Origin: Isochrysis galbana
Lineage: Eukaryota > Haptophyta > Isochrysidales > Isochrysidaceae
Assembly: GCA_018136815.1 (NCBI GenBank)
Contig: CM030935.1
Coordinates: forward strand, 3,670,299-3,734,298
Reading direction: 5' to 3'
Length of the DNA: 64,000 nt
The notes beneath the pieces are model-generated. The model did not search any database. It worked only from the letters and a program-made list of their open reading frames with translations, and was not told where the DNA came from. The position numbers and the translations under genes were made by a program. This document shows, one piece after another, positions 41,077 to 52,640 of this stretch; within the stretch, counting starts at the first letter, position 1, and each line of letters begins with the position of its first letter.

Positions 41077-41244
41077 CACCCTCTTACTCCTTTCGACTAT
41101 CCCTCTTACTCCATTCGACTATCATTCCCGTCGATCGACACGAAACCAACTAGCACATAGCCACCCTCTTACTCCTTTCGACTATCCCTCTTACTCCATT
41201 CGACTATCATCCCCGTCGATCGACACGAAACCAACTAGCACATA
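41077..41244. repeat. 84-bp tandem duplication covering the end of the oxygenase gene
   Basis: 41077-41160 and 41161-41244 are nearly identical (one C/T difference noted at 41126/41210). The upper copy contains the last 18 codons and stop of the gene at 41191. The lower copy is a duplicate of that coding end in the 3' flank. Confidence 0.92.
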
Positions 41245-42309
41245 GCGTGTGCCTGAGGTGACAGGTGAGCCAGCGTGTGGCAACTTGCCGTAGTGCGAGA
41301 GCATCTCCCCTGCCGCGAGTTTGACCCCACGTTCCAACTGCGCAAAGTACGTCCCACCTCCTTCGAATGAATCTTGCTCGGATAACAAAATATTGAACGA
41401 CAAGTCGGAGTCGTCCACATGCAGCCCGAGGCCTGGCTGGCCACCGTTCTCAGCGGGCTCATATTTGAGAAGAAACGCATCATACAGCCAGAGGCGGTGT
41501 TGATCAACGCCAAATTGGGCCGAGAGCGCCGGGATGATGTGATCTACTAGTTTTTTGTTGAGCCAATCCAAGAGCGGTGCTGATGATGCTACGACCATGT
41601 CGTAAGGCGGCAGCTGGAGGTCATACGCCTGCGCACCTCCCGGCCGCTCTTCCGCGAGCTGCGCAGCGCCTGCGCGGATTGCGCCAGGGATGTATCTTGG
41701 TGGCCGCCGTTCCCACCCACCCCGATCTCTGGCCTCCTTCTCAGCAGTGTCAATAATCCACCGGCATTCATCACGAGTCGCCGCGGCAGTATTCCATATG
41801 CGTTCGCGGCCAACAGGCGGTGGGGGTTCGGCGCAGGCTGGCACTATGGCAAGGACACGGCTGTTGCCTTCCAGGGCTGCCTGGATGTGGTCGTCCGATC
41901 TGTAATACAGGAGGCTCTGGTGGCGCCCATTCCCCATGACATGCTCTCTCCCGATGTTGCCCCATGCCGCCAACGCCTCAGCAGCTAGAAGGTGTGACCG
42001 AGCCTCGGCATGCCGTCCGCTCTCACGGAGAACAATGGCTAGGCTGAGCGCGAGATCGGCGTCCTCCGGGTCCAACTCCGCCGCGCGAGCGAGCGCGAGC
42101 CTCGCAGCGCCAAGCCGTCCACGCTGGTGGAGAACAGCACCCAGCTCCCTCCAACTGCTCGCTTCGTCCGGGCTGGCGACGACGTTTGAGCAGACCCTCG
42201 CTGCTTGGAGGTATGGCTCGAGCGACGCTACCGCCGTCTGCCACGCACTGGGCGGCTGGACCACCACGGCGAGCGGCGCAAGCACCAGCAGCGAGGCAGA
42301 GCTCCCCAT
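41191..42309 (-). CDS. TPR-containing 2-oxoglutarate/Fe(II) dioxygenase, prolyl-4-hydroxylase type
   Basis: A single-exon 372-aa protein. A signal peptide (MGSSASLLVLAPLAVVVQPP) sends it to the secretory pathway. TPR-like helices at ~50-130 (WRELGAVLHQRGRLGAARLA, RAAELDPEDADLALSLAIVL) recall the peptide-binding region of P4H. The catalytic double-stranded beta-helix follows at ~185-365. The iron ligands are seen as HVDDSDLSFNILLS (H-x-D, ~residue 298) and the distal His in KLPHAGSPVTSGTRY, whose Arg is the 2-oxoglutarate ligand. The likely substrate is proline in secreted proteins, such as the Pro-rich protein encoded at 31-33 kb (inference). The gene end lies in an 84-bp tandem duplication. 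Confidence 0.85.
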   Translation of the reverse strand: MGSSASLLVLAPLAVVVQPPSAWQTAVASLEPYLQAARVCSNVVASPDEASSWRELGAVLHQRGRLGAARLALARAAELDPEDADLALSLAIVLRESGRHAEARSHLLAAEALAAWGNIGREHVMGNGRHQSLLYYRSDDHIQAALEGNSRVLAIVPACAEPPPPVGRERIWNTAAATRDECRWIIDTAEKEARDRGGWERRPPRYIPGAIRAGAAQLAEERPGGAQAYDLQLPPYDMVVASSAPLLDWLNKKLVDHIIPALSAQFGVDQHRLWLYDAFLLKYEPAENGGQPGLGLHVDDSDLSFNILLSEQDSFEGGGTYFAQLERGVKLAAGEMLSHYGKLPHAGSPVTSGTRYVLVGFVSIDGDDSRME

Positions 42310-42419
42310 CGGCGACGCGAGCGAGAGGGAGGGAATCCTCTCGCGCGATGCAACGGAGAAGAGAAGCCTATCCTTAGTGTAGAGAGAGCACTAGTAGTGA
42401 GTTTTGTTTTGAGAGCGGG

Positions 42420-43460
42420 GGGGGGGGATGCAATCCCCGCGATGGAAAGCGGTAACAAGTCCTGTCAACGTCAGTTAAGCTTAGGTAACGGGTGGAGAGG
42501 GGCGGCTGGTGACAGGTAACAGGTAACAGGAGAGAGAGGATAAGGGAGCGACTCACTGAGTGGCGTATGGCGTAAGCAGCAAGCACGGTGATGGGATGAT
42601 CGATGATCGTGGCTGGCTTCTCGCACGGCGTAGGCCATTGATTTCTCGAGGATAGCCTATGGATAGATCAGATTCAGATATCAGGCGGAAAGCTATAAAT
42701 GAGGGCCCCTTCCCCTTCGCTAGAAGGGCGTGAGCCACCAATACCGGTAGCACACCTCACCTTCTGCTTCTTCTCCATTTCCATTACCCGCCTCTCCGCC
42801 TTTCCTGCGAGAGCCCCGAAACGGTGTGCTGCACGTGTGCACGGGCACGGACAGAGGCAACAACACACATACACAACACCTGCAAGAAGAAGGTCTAAGT
42901 CCGAGGGCAGCCCCAGTGCCTGTGCCAGTGCGGGCATGGGAGTGCGGCTACGTACTGGGCTGTCAGTGCAAACCTGGACACCCAAAGCAGGGAGATGACA
43001 GGGGACACCCTCGGGGGGAGGGGGCGAACCGTGGCGAGGCTTTGGCCGTTGGTTAGGAGGCGGCCAAGGAGGCTGACATTTTCCGTTGTCTTCCCCCCCC
43101 CTCCCAAGGCCACACGGTAGTCTTTAAGACTACGCGTTTGCGCAACCGTTGTGCACGCGTGGGCCGCCTACTGCGTGGGGAGGCGGCGGCGGCGGTCGGA
43201 GGTGCGCCGGCGGTGCCCGCCGCCGCCTTCGCGGCCGTGGACCGGCTGCTCGCTGCGCGCCGCACTCGCGCACTCGCTGCGCGCGACCGACCGGCCGGCG
43301 CTCATGTTGCGCGCTGCGCGACGCCTGCGCGTTCCACCTGCGCGGGGCCGCGCGTGTCCCGATAGGCATTTTGTCATTTGACCGCGCATTCCCTTGCGCG
43401 CGCTGCCGCGCTGCCCGCTAAAGCAAGCAGAATCAGTAACCAGCAACCGCAACAGTGACG
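42420..43460. other. No gene recognised; GC-rich segment
   Basis: G run at 42418-42427. 43160-43420 is extremely GC-rich with open frames in all phases. No family match. Confidence 0.5.
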
Positions 43461-43463
43461 AGT

Positions 43464-43545
43464 GGAAGTGCGTCAACACCGTGTCAACACTTGTTGTGCC
43501 CTGCGTCCACTTGTAAGAGGCCAGATGGGTTAACACCTTGCCCAA
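43464..43545. repeat. Cluster of GT(T/C)AACACC motifs
   Basis: GTCAACACC, GTCAACACT and GTTAACACC occur within 80 bp. The same motif clusters at 46881-46980. Confidence 0.6.
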
Positions 43546-43639
43546 GCTACTGTAATGGGCCCTCGAGGGCGTGTCAACGTGAACCCATATGCCCTGTGCG
43601 GCTCGCGCCCCACGCCCATTAGTTAGGTCGCGTTGGGTT

Positions 43640-43736
43640 TACCGACGGGCCCCCCGGAGGGGAGTTGGAGCCTGAGGGGGGGGGCGCGAGGCGCGAGGCG
43701 CGCCCCCACGCTGAACTAAACTTAGTTGATAGTTGA
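43640..43736. mobile_element. Diverged retroposon end
   Basis: G-rich segment GGGGGGGGGGCGCGAGGCGCGAGGCGCGCCCCC followed by GAACTAAACTTAGTTG, the short form of the family's terminal palindrome. Confidence 0.5.
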
Positions 43737-44703
43737 TAGTTGAGGTGTAAGATCTTAGATCTTAGATCTTGATAGCTATAGCTAGCTGAGAGTAGCTATG
43801 ATCTACCACTATGACGAAGAAGTTGTCAGTAAAGAATAAGGTGTACGGGCAGATGCGCTACGTGTTATCGGTTGGTACCAGGCTAGCGCAGTGGGAGTAG
43901 CATTACTAATACTCAGTCATTCTTATACTATTAGTAGTTTTTTTAACTATAGCACAATACGATAATAGTCCCTTGGGCAAAAAAATAAACTACATAGATG
44001 ATCGACTCACCACTCACCCCTTCCCCTTACACTTGACCATAATCAACGGCACCATGCAAAACATGAGAGAATTTGGATTTGAGCATATGCGATCTCCTCT
44101 AGGGAAGCCACCGCCACCGCAACTGAATGAAGGGTAGTTACTACCACCAGCTGGGGATTGGCCCACATGCTAAAGCTGTGTTGGAGGGCTGACCCCAAGG
44201 GATGCTGGAGGGTGTGATGACCAAGGCCTGAGCAAGGGTTGTGCCAAGGATGAGCAAGCAAGATGCATTGGGTCCAGAGGGCGCAGTTGCGCACCAAGCC
44301 TACCCTGTCGAGGATAATGGAATGTGTGTCGAAACGATCGGGGAGGACACAGGTTTGCCGAGGCCCGCTGCTTTTCGACACGGTTGGGCGAGAGTCCCTG
44401 CAATACTTTCTTCTGCATGAAGTAGGACTGGATGGGGGCGACAACGCCAATTCTACAAGTCATCCTGAACTCCAACTGGCCGGCCACTCATGCCTTCGAC
44501 GCCAATGAGAGGAAGCTACACCACCCGCTAATCCCGCTTTGAATACCGTAAAAGAGTGCGCACGGTGGTTTTCTGCCCAGCTTCATGGACACTGTCCTCC
44601 CACCCCTTGTGCGAACCAGCTCCAAGCCAAGGTGTGGGGAGAGCATTGCCCATAAAGCTGGACAGATCAGACCCGACTATGTCAACTTGTTTCGGACGAT
44701 CCT
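43737..44703. other. No confident gene; possible decayed coding DNA on the minus strand
   Basis: Minus-strand frames at 44528-44761 (QVDIVGSDLSSFMGNALPTP) and 44170-44487 have coding-like composition, but I could neither assign a family nor join them. They may be an old retroelement. Confidence 0.3.
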
Positions 44704-45637
44704 TTACGACTGTTTGGCCTCGGGGGGATGGGGCAAGGCAGCCCGCGAATTTTTCAACCACAAAGGCTCGTTTTGAAGCCCATCTGCATCGCTCTCATCA
44801 AAGCAAATCGCCTTGGCATAGTCGCGCACAATGTAGCGGTCATACTGAGGATAAGCCTTGACAAGCTGGTCCGCCTTGCGAGACTTGAGGCGTTCAGTGA
44901 AGGGCTTCAGCCCAAGATTGAGCCGTTGCTCAGTCGCGAACTGCATACACAGCAAGAAGAACGAGATTGTGCCTAAGGGGGGCTCCATCCACCCCCATGT
45001 CCACATGCCGACCTCCAACATAGTGTCTGTCATGCCTGCAATAGACGGCGGGTGAGTAGTCGGCGGACGACGCAGGCGATGCATGTGTCAGCAAGACGCT
45101 GGGGCTACATGCCACCTCAGGAAGTGAAGAGTGCAATTATCCGTGCCGCAGCTAGCCGAGCGAAGAGGGCTCGGCACCTTCCTCAGGGGGTTCGGCCATC
45201 ACATTATGCTCATTGAACTTGCTCGCCAGCGTGAGCGAGAAGACTAGAGGAATGGAGACTATTCCCGCGATCCTTGCAGTAGCCATCCCTATGTAATACG
45301 GCGTCTTGAGCAGCATCGTGTCGGCCTTGCCGTACTGGGCCATCTGTACAATCTTGACTCCCGCTTCCTCGTAGCTGACTCCGTCGACATGCATGATCTC
45401 TCGGCGGAGCCTCTCTCGTGCAGCAGGCGTTGAGCCCCCGGGCGCCTTGCTCATGAGGAAGAGAAGCTCGCCTGAGAGTTCTGAGATGTGGCGAGGCATC
45501 TCTCGCAGGTCATCTGGGGTGGGCCCCGAGGTGCGGCGTACGTCGGCCGCGCTGGGCGAGGCGAGGCGGCGCTGCGTGCACAGCAGACGCACCGAGCCGA
45601 GCCGGCGCGCCGCACCCGAAGCGCGCCGGCTCCACAT
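44704..45637 (-). CDS. Probable mitochondrial membrane protein, conserved unknown
   Basis: Two exons, 45178-45637 and 44704-45035, join in phase through a clean intron (GTGCCG...TTGCAG) to 263 aa. The Arg-rich N-terminus (MWSRRASGAARRLGSVRLLC) is a mitochondrial presequence. After a Ser/Pro segment come a helical region with YEEAGVKIVQMAQYGKADTM and two hydrophobic spans (MATARIAGIVSIPLVFSLTL and PLGTISFFLLCMQFA) separated by MLEVGMWTWGWMEP. The end is KSRKADQLVKAYPQYDRYIV. Similar two-helix proteins are encoded in several algae as hypotheticals, and I know no function. An inner-membrane location is inferred from the presequence and helices. Confidence 0.7.
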
Positions 45638-45941
45638 TGCCTTCCCCCCCCCCCAACTGGACGCGGGCGGAGGAGAGGTCAGGGGAGCGGCTCACTCACA
45701 GCGTTGGACGGCCCCGAGAGCAAGGGCGATGGAGAGGGAAGAGTCAAAGCAGAGCGGCAAGAAAGAGAGGGGATGGGAGGGGTGGGAGTGCGAGTGCGAG
45801 ACGGCCTCGACGTCCGCCGGCAGAGATTGAGAAATTGGGGAAGGGGGGAAGGGGAAGGGGGAGGGGGAAAGGCGACTGGTAAGCGAGCGATTTCCTCGCG
45901 CGGGGGGACTAGTGAGTAAAGTAAAGCCACATACTGAAACT

Positions 45942-46085
45942 GTCAGAGTTTTCTTGTTGTCCTAGTTTAATCCTAGTGCTGAGGGACCGTGCCTCATCGG
46001 CAACGGAGCCCCTACCCCGCGATGGGGGTGTGCGCGGTTGGTGGATGGCTCGTCCGGTGTATGTGGCTAGGGATGCTAGCCAACA
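45942..46085 (+). repeat. Dispersed repeat G, copy 2
   Basis: About 90% like 54603-54753 by eye, including CGGCAACGGAGCCCCTACCC and GCTCGTCCGGTGTATGTGGC. Both copies keep a short frame beginning MGVCAVG. It starts about 305 bp upstream of the ATG at 45637. Confidence 0.85.
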
Positions 46086-46870
46086 AGACCTCTTGCAAGA
46101 CTGGAGCGCGGCGCACTCACGCACCTCGCACCTCGAGGAGCGAGGAGCTGCGCCTCGCGGATCGCGGACAACCGGGTGGCGGCGTCATCGCCGGAACGTG
46201 TACATCCACAGACAGAAGAGTGTGGAGGGTTGAGGTTGCGAGTGTATCGAAGAAGGTGCAACTCGAGGTTCCCTTTTTTGTCACACCCCTCCTGTCTATT
46301 TAGGTATACAATTTCTATTGACCTCTAACTTAGCCCCTAACTTGGACGTAGACCCACGGCCGCTTCACTCGCGGGGCGCCCTTGAGCCTTGAGCACTCCT
46401 CCCGTCTATTTTTGCACCTCAACTTGGACGATCGTCCCGCCCTTGTTGAAGAATGCAACCATGCTCACTGCTCTTGTTGAAGAATGCAACCCGAGGTCTT
46501 GTTTTTTTCACCCCCGGGCCTCTCATTTTCATTTTATCACCCACACTTCGGAGGGTGGAGAGTGGAGAGCAGAGCGGAGGTGGCGATGACACAGCGACGG
46601 TAGCGACGGATCAGACCCCAGTCGTCACACAACACCTATGACCACTGTACTTCTCACACAAACAACAACCATAACAAACGACAACAAACTTTGCCGTGAA
46701 AGGAATGAAGGGGGGAAGGAGAGGTGGTGGAGGGAAGGGAAGTTAAGGGCGATGTCAGTAGGGATAGGGAAGTACCCTAGTCTAGTAGGTGTGTAGCCCA
46801 GAATCTTCAGATATTTTTTTTAGGAGTACAAGCTGAAGCAGGCCGCCTTCCAACCAGGGTGTATGGGTTC
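46086..46870. other. No gene recognised
   Basis: Includes a repeat-B-type end (GTAGGTGTGTAGCCCAGAAT, then CTTCAGATATTTTTTTT) at 46783-46817 and a pair of TTGTTGAAGAATGCAACC repeats (46444, 46474). Confidence 0.5.
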
Positions 46871-46880
46871 ACGTTTACCC

Positions 46881-46980
46881 GGTGTTGACCGACTTTGCGT
46901 TAACACCTCCATTGGCTAGGTGTGGCACATGCGTTAACACCTCAATCTGCAAGTGTTGGTACCAGCAGCGGGTTAACACC
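46881..46980. repeat. Spaced GTTAACACC repeats
   Basis: GTTAACACC at 46899, 46933 and 46972 (34- and 39-bp spacing), with the complementary form GGTGTTGAC at 46881. Confidence 0.7.
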
Positions 46981-47211
46981 ACACTGCCGGTGTTGTGTAC
47001 TACTGTGCACCCACGCACTCACGCACCCACTGAATGCTACGTGCCGCGCGTGCGCGCGCACGAGGAGCTGCACGGCCAAGTGGCAAGTGGGGAGTTGCTC
47101 TTCGGCACGGGCACCATGGTCGACTTAGAGCTTGCGCGGCTGCACCTGCTGATAAGCGCGCTGCGCTGCTGCCGCTACACGGGCGGCGCGCCGGCGAGCC
47201 GGCCCGCATAT

Positions 47212-47861
47212 ACACTTCCCCGATCATCACCTCCAGAGACATGTATATGCACTTCAAACATATAACGCATCGTAGAATAGGCACATATAACCGATTCCCG
47301 AACAGAGACCCCATCTGCCGCTTTTGCGCGCAAGAGAACGAATCGTCCGTCCATCTTGGGACCTGCCCAGCGCTAGACAACGTGTTCGACACTATACACT
47401 ACCTAACGGACCTCACACCGGCCGACAACCCTGTGCACAACACGACAGCAGAGAAAGCTACAAAAAGACTCTTCATGTTACCACATGCATCATCGCCGCC
47501 CTCAAGAGAGATCCTATACCTATTAGCATGGAGATACATACTCACTGACTTCTACCGGATACACTACGACAACATCAAATTCAACAGCGACCACGTCGTC
47601 AGAAGAATACTTGAAAGATACACCACGCTGTGCAAAGCGGCGCTCCACGGCAACAACACGGATGCATCGAGAAGAGCCAAAGCCGACATGGGCCGCCAAC
47701 CCAAGAAACGTATAGATGTCAACGAACTCCGCCCACTATTCGAAACAAACGACGACAACGAACTAGTTCCAAGTAGTAAACTCGTATCAGTACTAGAGCG
47801 TCTCAACATACAACATATAACACAACAAAAAAACATCACCGGACTTAGCGACCAGGGATAA
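47212..47861 (+). pseudogene. 5'-truncated non-LTR retrotransposon (LINE) ORF end
   Basis: The frame RIGTYNRFPNRDPICRFC is followed by a CCHC knuckle C-x2-C-x8-H-x3-C (CRFCAQENESSVHLGTC) and about 150 residues to a stop at 47859-47861. A CCHC motif near the C-terminus with HL-x-x-C is typical of LINE ORF2 downstream of the reverse transcriptase. The catalytic domain itself (FADD motif) is absent, so the copy is 5'-truncated. The sequence at the stop (TTAGCGACCAGGGAT) also opens the retroposon ends at 3745 and 30346, linking those elements to this LINE's 3' region. Confidence 0.65.
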
Positions 47862-47959
47862 CACTGGGCCGAGGGAGGCAATATGCCTCCTCGCGAGAAT
47901 CCCATTGGGGAAGGCCGAAAGGCCCGGCCCCCACATTGGGGCAGATTGGCCCCGGGACA

Positions 47960-48165
47960 GGCGCAATTCAAATGCAAGAGGCCTGCCCCTCCCCTCCCCC
48001 AAGTGCTAGGCCCAAAGTAGTGTACGTGGGCCGACCCCCCAAAACCGAAGACAAAGGAACGAGGGGGGGAGCGGGCGGGGGAGCAGAGGTTGGGGTAGAG
48101 GCGATGGGAGCGTAAGCGCGGGAGGGTGCGTGTCACTAGTAGCTTAGCGGGCACCTTCAAGAATT
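47960..48165 (-). repeat. Dispersed repeat B, copy 4
   Basis: GGCCCAAAGTAGTGTACGTG, GGCCGACCCCCCAAAACCGA, then AGACAAAGGAACGAGGGGG. It follows the LINE 3' region without a visible boundary. Confidence 0.65.
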
Positions 48166-48175
48166 TTTTTTTAGA

Positions 48176-48785
48176 GGGCTTAGATATGGTCCGGTGGCCC
48201 GCGCCCCCCTCCGGTGATCCGTTCCCCCCTTCCTCCTCTGTCTACCGGACTTGTGGCGGCCTCAGACCCGACTTATCCTGTAAACAGGTGCGGGACTTAC
48301 GTATTTTTCGGTGAGCGGAGCTCTCGCTCCGCCCACCCCCTTCTCCGCGCTCTCTCTCCCCTCTCCTGCAGGCACGCGCGATGGCGCGCCTGCGACAAGC
48401 CTGCAGCTGCCCCTGGCGACCCCTGGGGGCTCCTGGAGGCCAGCTCAGGGGGCAGAGGAGGCTGGGGCTGGGCCCTGGCCTCCCCTGCCTCTCCCTCGCT
48501 GGCGCTCCTGGGCCTCAGGGGCCCCCACTCTGCACCCGTCTGCCTGTCGAACAGGGGGGGAGGGGGGGTTGGAGCGATGGGCTGGCCACGACAGGCCATG
48601 ACGCGCGAGGCAGGCGAGCCTGCCACTGAGAGAGTGGGTCAGCATGGCAGTGGGCTCCTGGCAAGCCATCAGGCGTGCCAGGTGCCAGGGGCATGGGTGG
48701 TTCCTCCCCCATGGCAGGGGCGGAGGAGTGGCGAGAGGGGGGGGCTCGTGCCCCCCCATTGGCGAACTAGGTATAAACTTAGTTG
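48176..48785. mobile_element. Retroposon copy A5
   Basis: Collinear with A2 from GGGCTTAGATATGGTCCGG (48177) to the palindrome TATAAACTTAGTTG (48785). It includes the shared internal TTATCCTGTAAACAGGTGCG hairpin region (48270). A T run precedes it. No target duplication was found. Confidence 0.85.
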
Positions 48786-49120
48786 TCGTCGTAGGTATGT
48801 AGTCTACAAGCGCGAACTCAAGGGGACCCCCAGCCCTAGGCCCCTATGGCCTCACTAATGAATGATATTAATTTGAACGTAAACCCATACTTTATACTTT
48901 ACGGGAGCATGGTGCATGGTCCTCTTTCGACGGAACGCGACTTGAGCCGCTCATGAGTAAAGTTCGAATAGCGAATAGGGTTTGCTCTCGTATAGAAAAT
49001 AAAACTACATTCGATGTCGATGGTCCACTTTCGACTTTCGACGGAACGCAACCTGAGGGCTGAGGGCCATAGAGAAGAATCCAGGTCTCTTGCGCGGTGT
49101 GAACGGGGAGGGAGTTCAGT
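48786..49120. other. Spacer before the GOLD-like gene
   Basis: Contains an imperfect direct repeat of TCGACGGAACGC (48929, 49036). No gene seen. Confidence 0.5.
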
Positions 49121-49162
49121 GTGAATCCTCACAATAGAGGAGAAGGAGAGGGGGAGAGAGGG

Positions 49163-49334
<172 letters not shown>

Positions 49335-49337
49335 GGG

Positions 49338-51535
49338 ATGCGCTCGGCGGTTCGGCTGCGCGCCGGCCGACAGCACTTAGTGCTCTCGTCCTCGCGCAGC
49401 GCGTTGCGCGCCGGGCTGGAGGACGAAGGGGTGCCTCTGGCCCCTGGCCAGCTTATCGAGCTCCCGATCAAGCTGTGGCGCCCCTCCGATCTCCAGTTCT
49501 CTCTTCTTGCAGCCGACGGGCCCTCACTCACTTGCCAGCTCTGGTTCCGCCAGCCAGTGGCCGAGGGTGAGGGCAGGGAGGATGTGAGTGCGTCGGAAAC
49601 GTCGGATGACATCGAGTCCGCGCCGGACAGGGGCACGCAGCTCAGACAGTTCAGAGTCGGCTCAGAGTGGCAGAGGGGGAGTGTCAAACTGCCCGCTGGT
49701 GTGTGTGTGGTGGTGGTTCAGAACAGCGAGGCCTGGTTCAGGACTGTCACCGCGCACATCGAGCTTCAGCTCAGCCCTCTCGACGAAGCTCATAGGTTCC
49801 GCCCATCCCACAGCATCTGCGCCTACAGGCTGCCGAGGCTTGAGGTTGAAGGCCTCGAGGAGGTACGGCTAAGAGAGGAATACGATGAACAACTCCAGGT
49901 GAACCCTCCGCTTTTTGACCCGCTTGCGTCTCTAGTCTGACCATGCCTAAAGCCAGCCTGCGGTCCTGACCGGCGCCGTCATCCCCTTTGACCCTACTCA
50001 TTTTAAGGTGGAGGAAGACCGCCTAGAAGTGCAGTCGTGGGGGTTGAAGCGACAACTCCAAATTTTGATGGGACAGCTGGATGAAGTCGAGAAACAGCAA
50101 TTGGCAATACAACGTGTAAGGCAGGCAAGAAGCAGAGCAGCAGAGGCAATACCCAATGAGAGCGGATCGGCCGAGGCGGCTGGATTGGGAACAGGGTTTG
50201 CGGAAGATGCGTGTCATTTGTCTGCCAATATTCCTAAGTATGGATACTCTTCGGCCAATCCAAGGGACGACTCCTCATATGAGAAGGAGTGCCATCCTGC
50301 AGGCCGACCTGCTCTCACACACCTGTGGCGGCTCTATCGTTTTTTGAAGCAGCTCGACGTTGCTGCGACCATTGAAGCTGATTGGCTAGACGTGTCCAGG
50401 TAAATACCATGGTCTTCACCGTGCAGCCCATGCTTTCATGTGTGAGTCGCAGCGTTGACCGCGCTTCCTATGTCTCTGGCCATCAGATTGAATGTTGTTG
50501 AGGTGCACGTTTGCCGCTGCCGTATCTTGCACCTTGGTGTTATCGATGGTGCTTCTCCTGTGGATGGCATTCTTGCTCGCTGCATGACTGCGGTTGCTTC
50601 GTCCCAAGCTAAGGACACCGTACCAGAGGAGCGAATCTTACCGGCCATGCTTGGAGGACAAGGGACGAGCCAAACTAGCTTCAAGCTAGATCCACCTGCG
50701 TCGAATGTGCACGCAGATTCTAGTCATGGAAATGAAGATGTGCCATCGTCAGCTCCATTGACGGCCCCGGGGCCGGAGCCGGCGCCTTCGACAGGTGCCA
50801 CCATCCTCATAAACAAAGCCGTCGAGGCGAGGCGAGGGAATGGATCACTCGAGGCCGCGAGGGCTATGATTCCGAACAAAGTCTTGCCCAATGCTGTGGT
50901 GCAGTCTTCGAATGATATGACTATGCACGATCCCTCGCCAAGTGGTCCAGGAGCGACCCAGCTACACATGGAAACTAGGACAGCTTCATCTCTATCGACT
51001 TCTGCGTTGCAGCCTTTCGCATCTGGGCGGGACGAAGCTAATGATGCCGCCGGTCCGCCTGGAAAGGAGGTGCTTGTATCGTGTGATCCAGGGGTACAAG
51101 GCCACATTGACCATGAAGCTCCTGGATTGTCTCTTGCGCCGCTACAAACCTCTACTTCATCATCTCAGATTGAAATCGAGCTTGCTCCAGAAGCTGAATG
51201 TGCGACAGCTTTGCAAAAGCTACAAGTGCGCCGGCGCGGGCGAGTTGCAAGCACGCCCTCGCTACTTTTTGCTTTAGTTGAGACAGCTCCAGCGCCGTAT
51301 TCCGACCAATCGAGCCCCTTGTTCTTGCTGCCCTCAGTCTCTATCAGTGGCACTACTGAAGCTGGATCCAGCCGCTACGATGGACGTGTCTCCGTTGGAC
51401 AATGACACGTACGAAATCAACGAAATCGTCGTGCTTGGCCGCGCTCTTAGTGGCTTTGGCGTCGTATCAGCTCACACAGATGTTAAGCGGGTCGTGGATG
51501 TTTGCAAAGCGTTGGGTTCGATCGGAGGGGACTAA
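49338..51535 (+). CDS. GOLD-like beta-sandwich protein with disordered C-terminal half, unknown function
   Basis: Four exons, 49338-49898, 50008-50399, 50487-51276 and 51338-51535, join in frame (introns 61-109 bp) to about 646 aa. The N-terminal ~150 residues have the alternating-strand pattern of a GOLD/p24 luminal domain: [28 protein letters not shown], then a RG[24 protein letters not shown] stretch. No signal peptide or membrane helix is clear. Exon 2 has a coiled coil ([20 protein letters not shown]). Exon 3 is Ser/Pro/Ala-rich and probably disordered, with a [10 protein letters not shown] basic site. Exon 4 ([14 protein letters not shown]) is short. The donor of the last intron is GTTGAG, so that border is the least certain. 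Confidence 0.65.
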
Positions 51536-51713
51536 TCACGACCGGAAGAGAGTCTAGAAACCCTGGACGCACACGACACGCGCCACGTTCCCCTGTATGT
51601 GCCTTCCCCCAACACAAAAGAGCGTGTGTCCACGAATGATTGGAAGAACACAAACGCTATCTGGTACCTATACCTGCCGTTCCGTAGTGAGATTTCTAGG
51701 CAGAGACGACCAA

Positions 51714-51965
51714 AGCGTAGCAACAAAGGACAAAGGTGGGAGTACCAAAGGGCCCAAAACCTAACCTTCGAGTCGAAGGGGATGCGGGGGAAATTCCATC
51801 ACCTAGGGCTAGGGCTCAGCCAGGGAGGGCGAGGCTGCACTCATCTCCACCGAAGGGGAGGTAGCAGCAAAAAAAGCCATTTGGGGTTACTACTCGGGTA
51901 AAGCGAGCCGATGGTGCTCGCAAAGCACCTTGCACTGTGAAGGAAGAAGCAAGCGGACCTGCGGC
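51714..51965 (+). repeat. Relative of the structured repeat I
   Basis: Same motif order as 24913-25123: GTAGCAAC, ACCAAAGGGCC, a hairpin, TTCCATCACCTA, TCTCCACCGAAGGGGAGG, the stem GCGAGC...GCTCGC, AAAGCACCTTG and GAAGGAAGAAGCAAGCGGACC. Stems keep pairing while bases differ. Confidence 0.5.
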
Positions 51966-51973
51966 ACACAAAA

Positions 51974-52640
51974 ATGTCTAAAGATTCGCAGCTGCCCTAA
52001 GCTTCTACTAGTGATACGGGGGGGGGGGGGGGGGGTTCGCACTCACAAGGTACATGGTACTACTTCCTGACATCGCCTCTCCCCCTACCTCACTCCTAGC
52101 TCCATTTCCGCCTCCCCACTTTTCATTCCTTATGTTCGTTATGCGGGGTTGAGACCGGCGGCTGCACTACGTCGGCCGTGGCGTAAGTAAGGGGTGGGTG
52201 CATGCGTGTGTGTGTGTGGGGGGGGGGGGGTCAAGGAGTCGTTTTGAGTAACGCGGGCCGTCGCATACTTCTCATTGCGCCGCTTTGTATGTGCTATGTG
52301 CCCGCCCGGTGCCGGGTAGCTGGAATAGGATGCATTGGGCCTGGTTCTTTGGCTTTGTTCATGATAGTTCAGGAAAGCATGACCACATACATGTTGCAAG
52401 CGAGCATGCCATCATACGAGCTGCTATCAGACGGAAAATAATAGCACGAACTAAAAGGCCTGTCCGGATCACGCACCCCGAGCTGGGCCCGTGGTAGTGC
52501 ACCAGGGCCGCACCCCCGAAACCAAAGAAAAAGGAACGAGGGGGCGGAGTGAGGGGAGGAAAGGGCGTTGTCGGATGGGAAGTAGAGTCTACTGGTCCAT
52601 TGATAGGTGTCAGCCCTGAATCTTCAGATCTTTTTTTTTT
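51974..52640. repeat. Dispersed repeat B, copies 5 and 6 in inverted arrangement
   Basis: Copy 5 (about 51974-52190) begins GTCTAAAGATTCGCAGCTGCC and reads outward like copy 3. Copy 6 (about 52470-52640) ends GTCAGCCCTGAATCTTCAGAT plus a T run. About 280 bp of non-repetitive DNA lies between them. Confidence 0.65.

Noticed and set aside
43130-43545. Overlapping ORFs on both strands
   Set aside because: Extreme GC content keeps all frames open; no domain or splice support.
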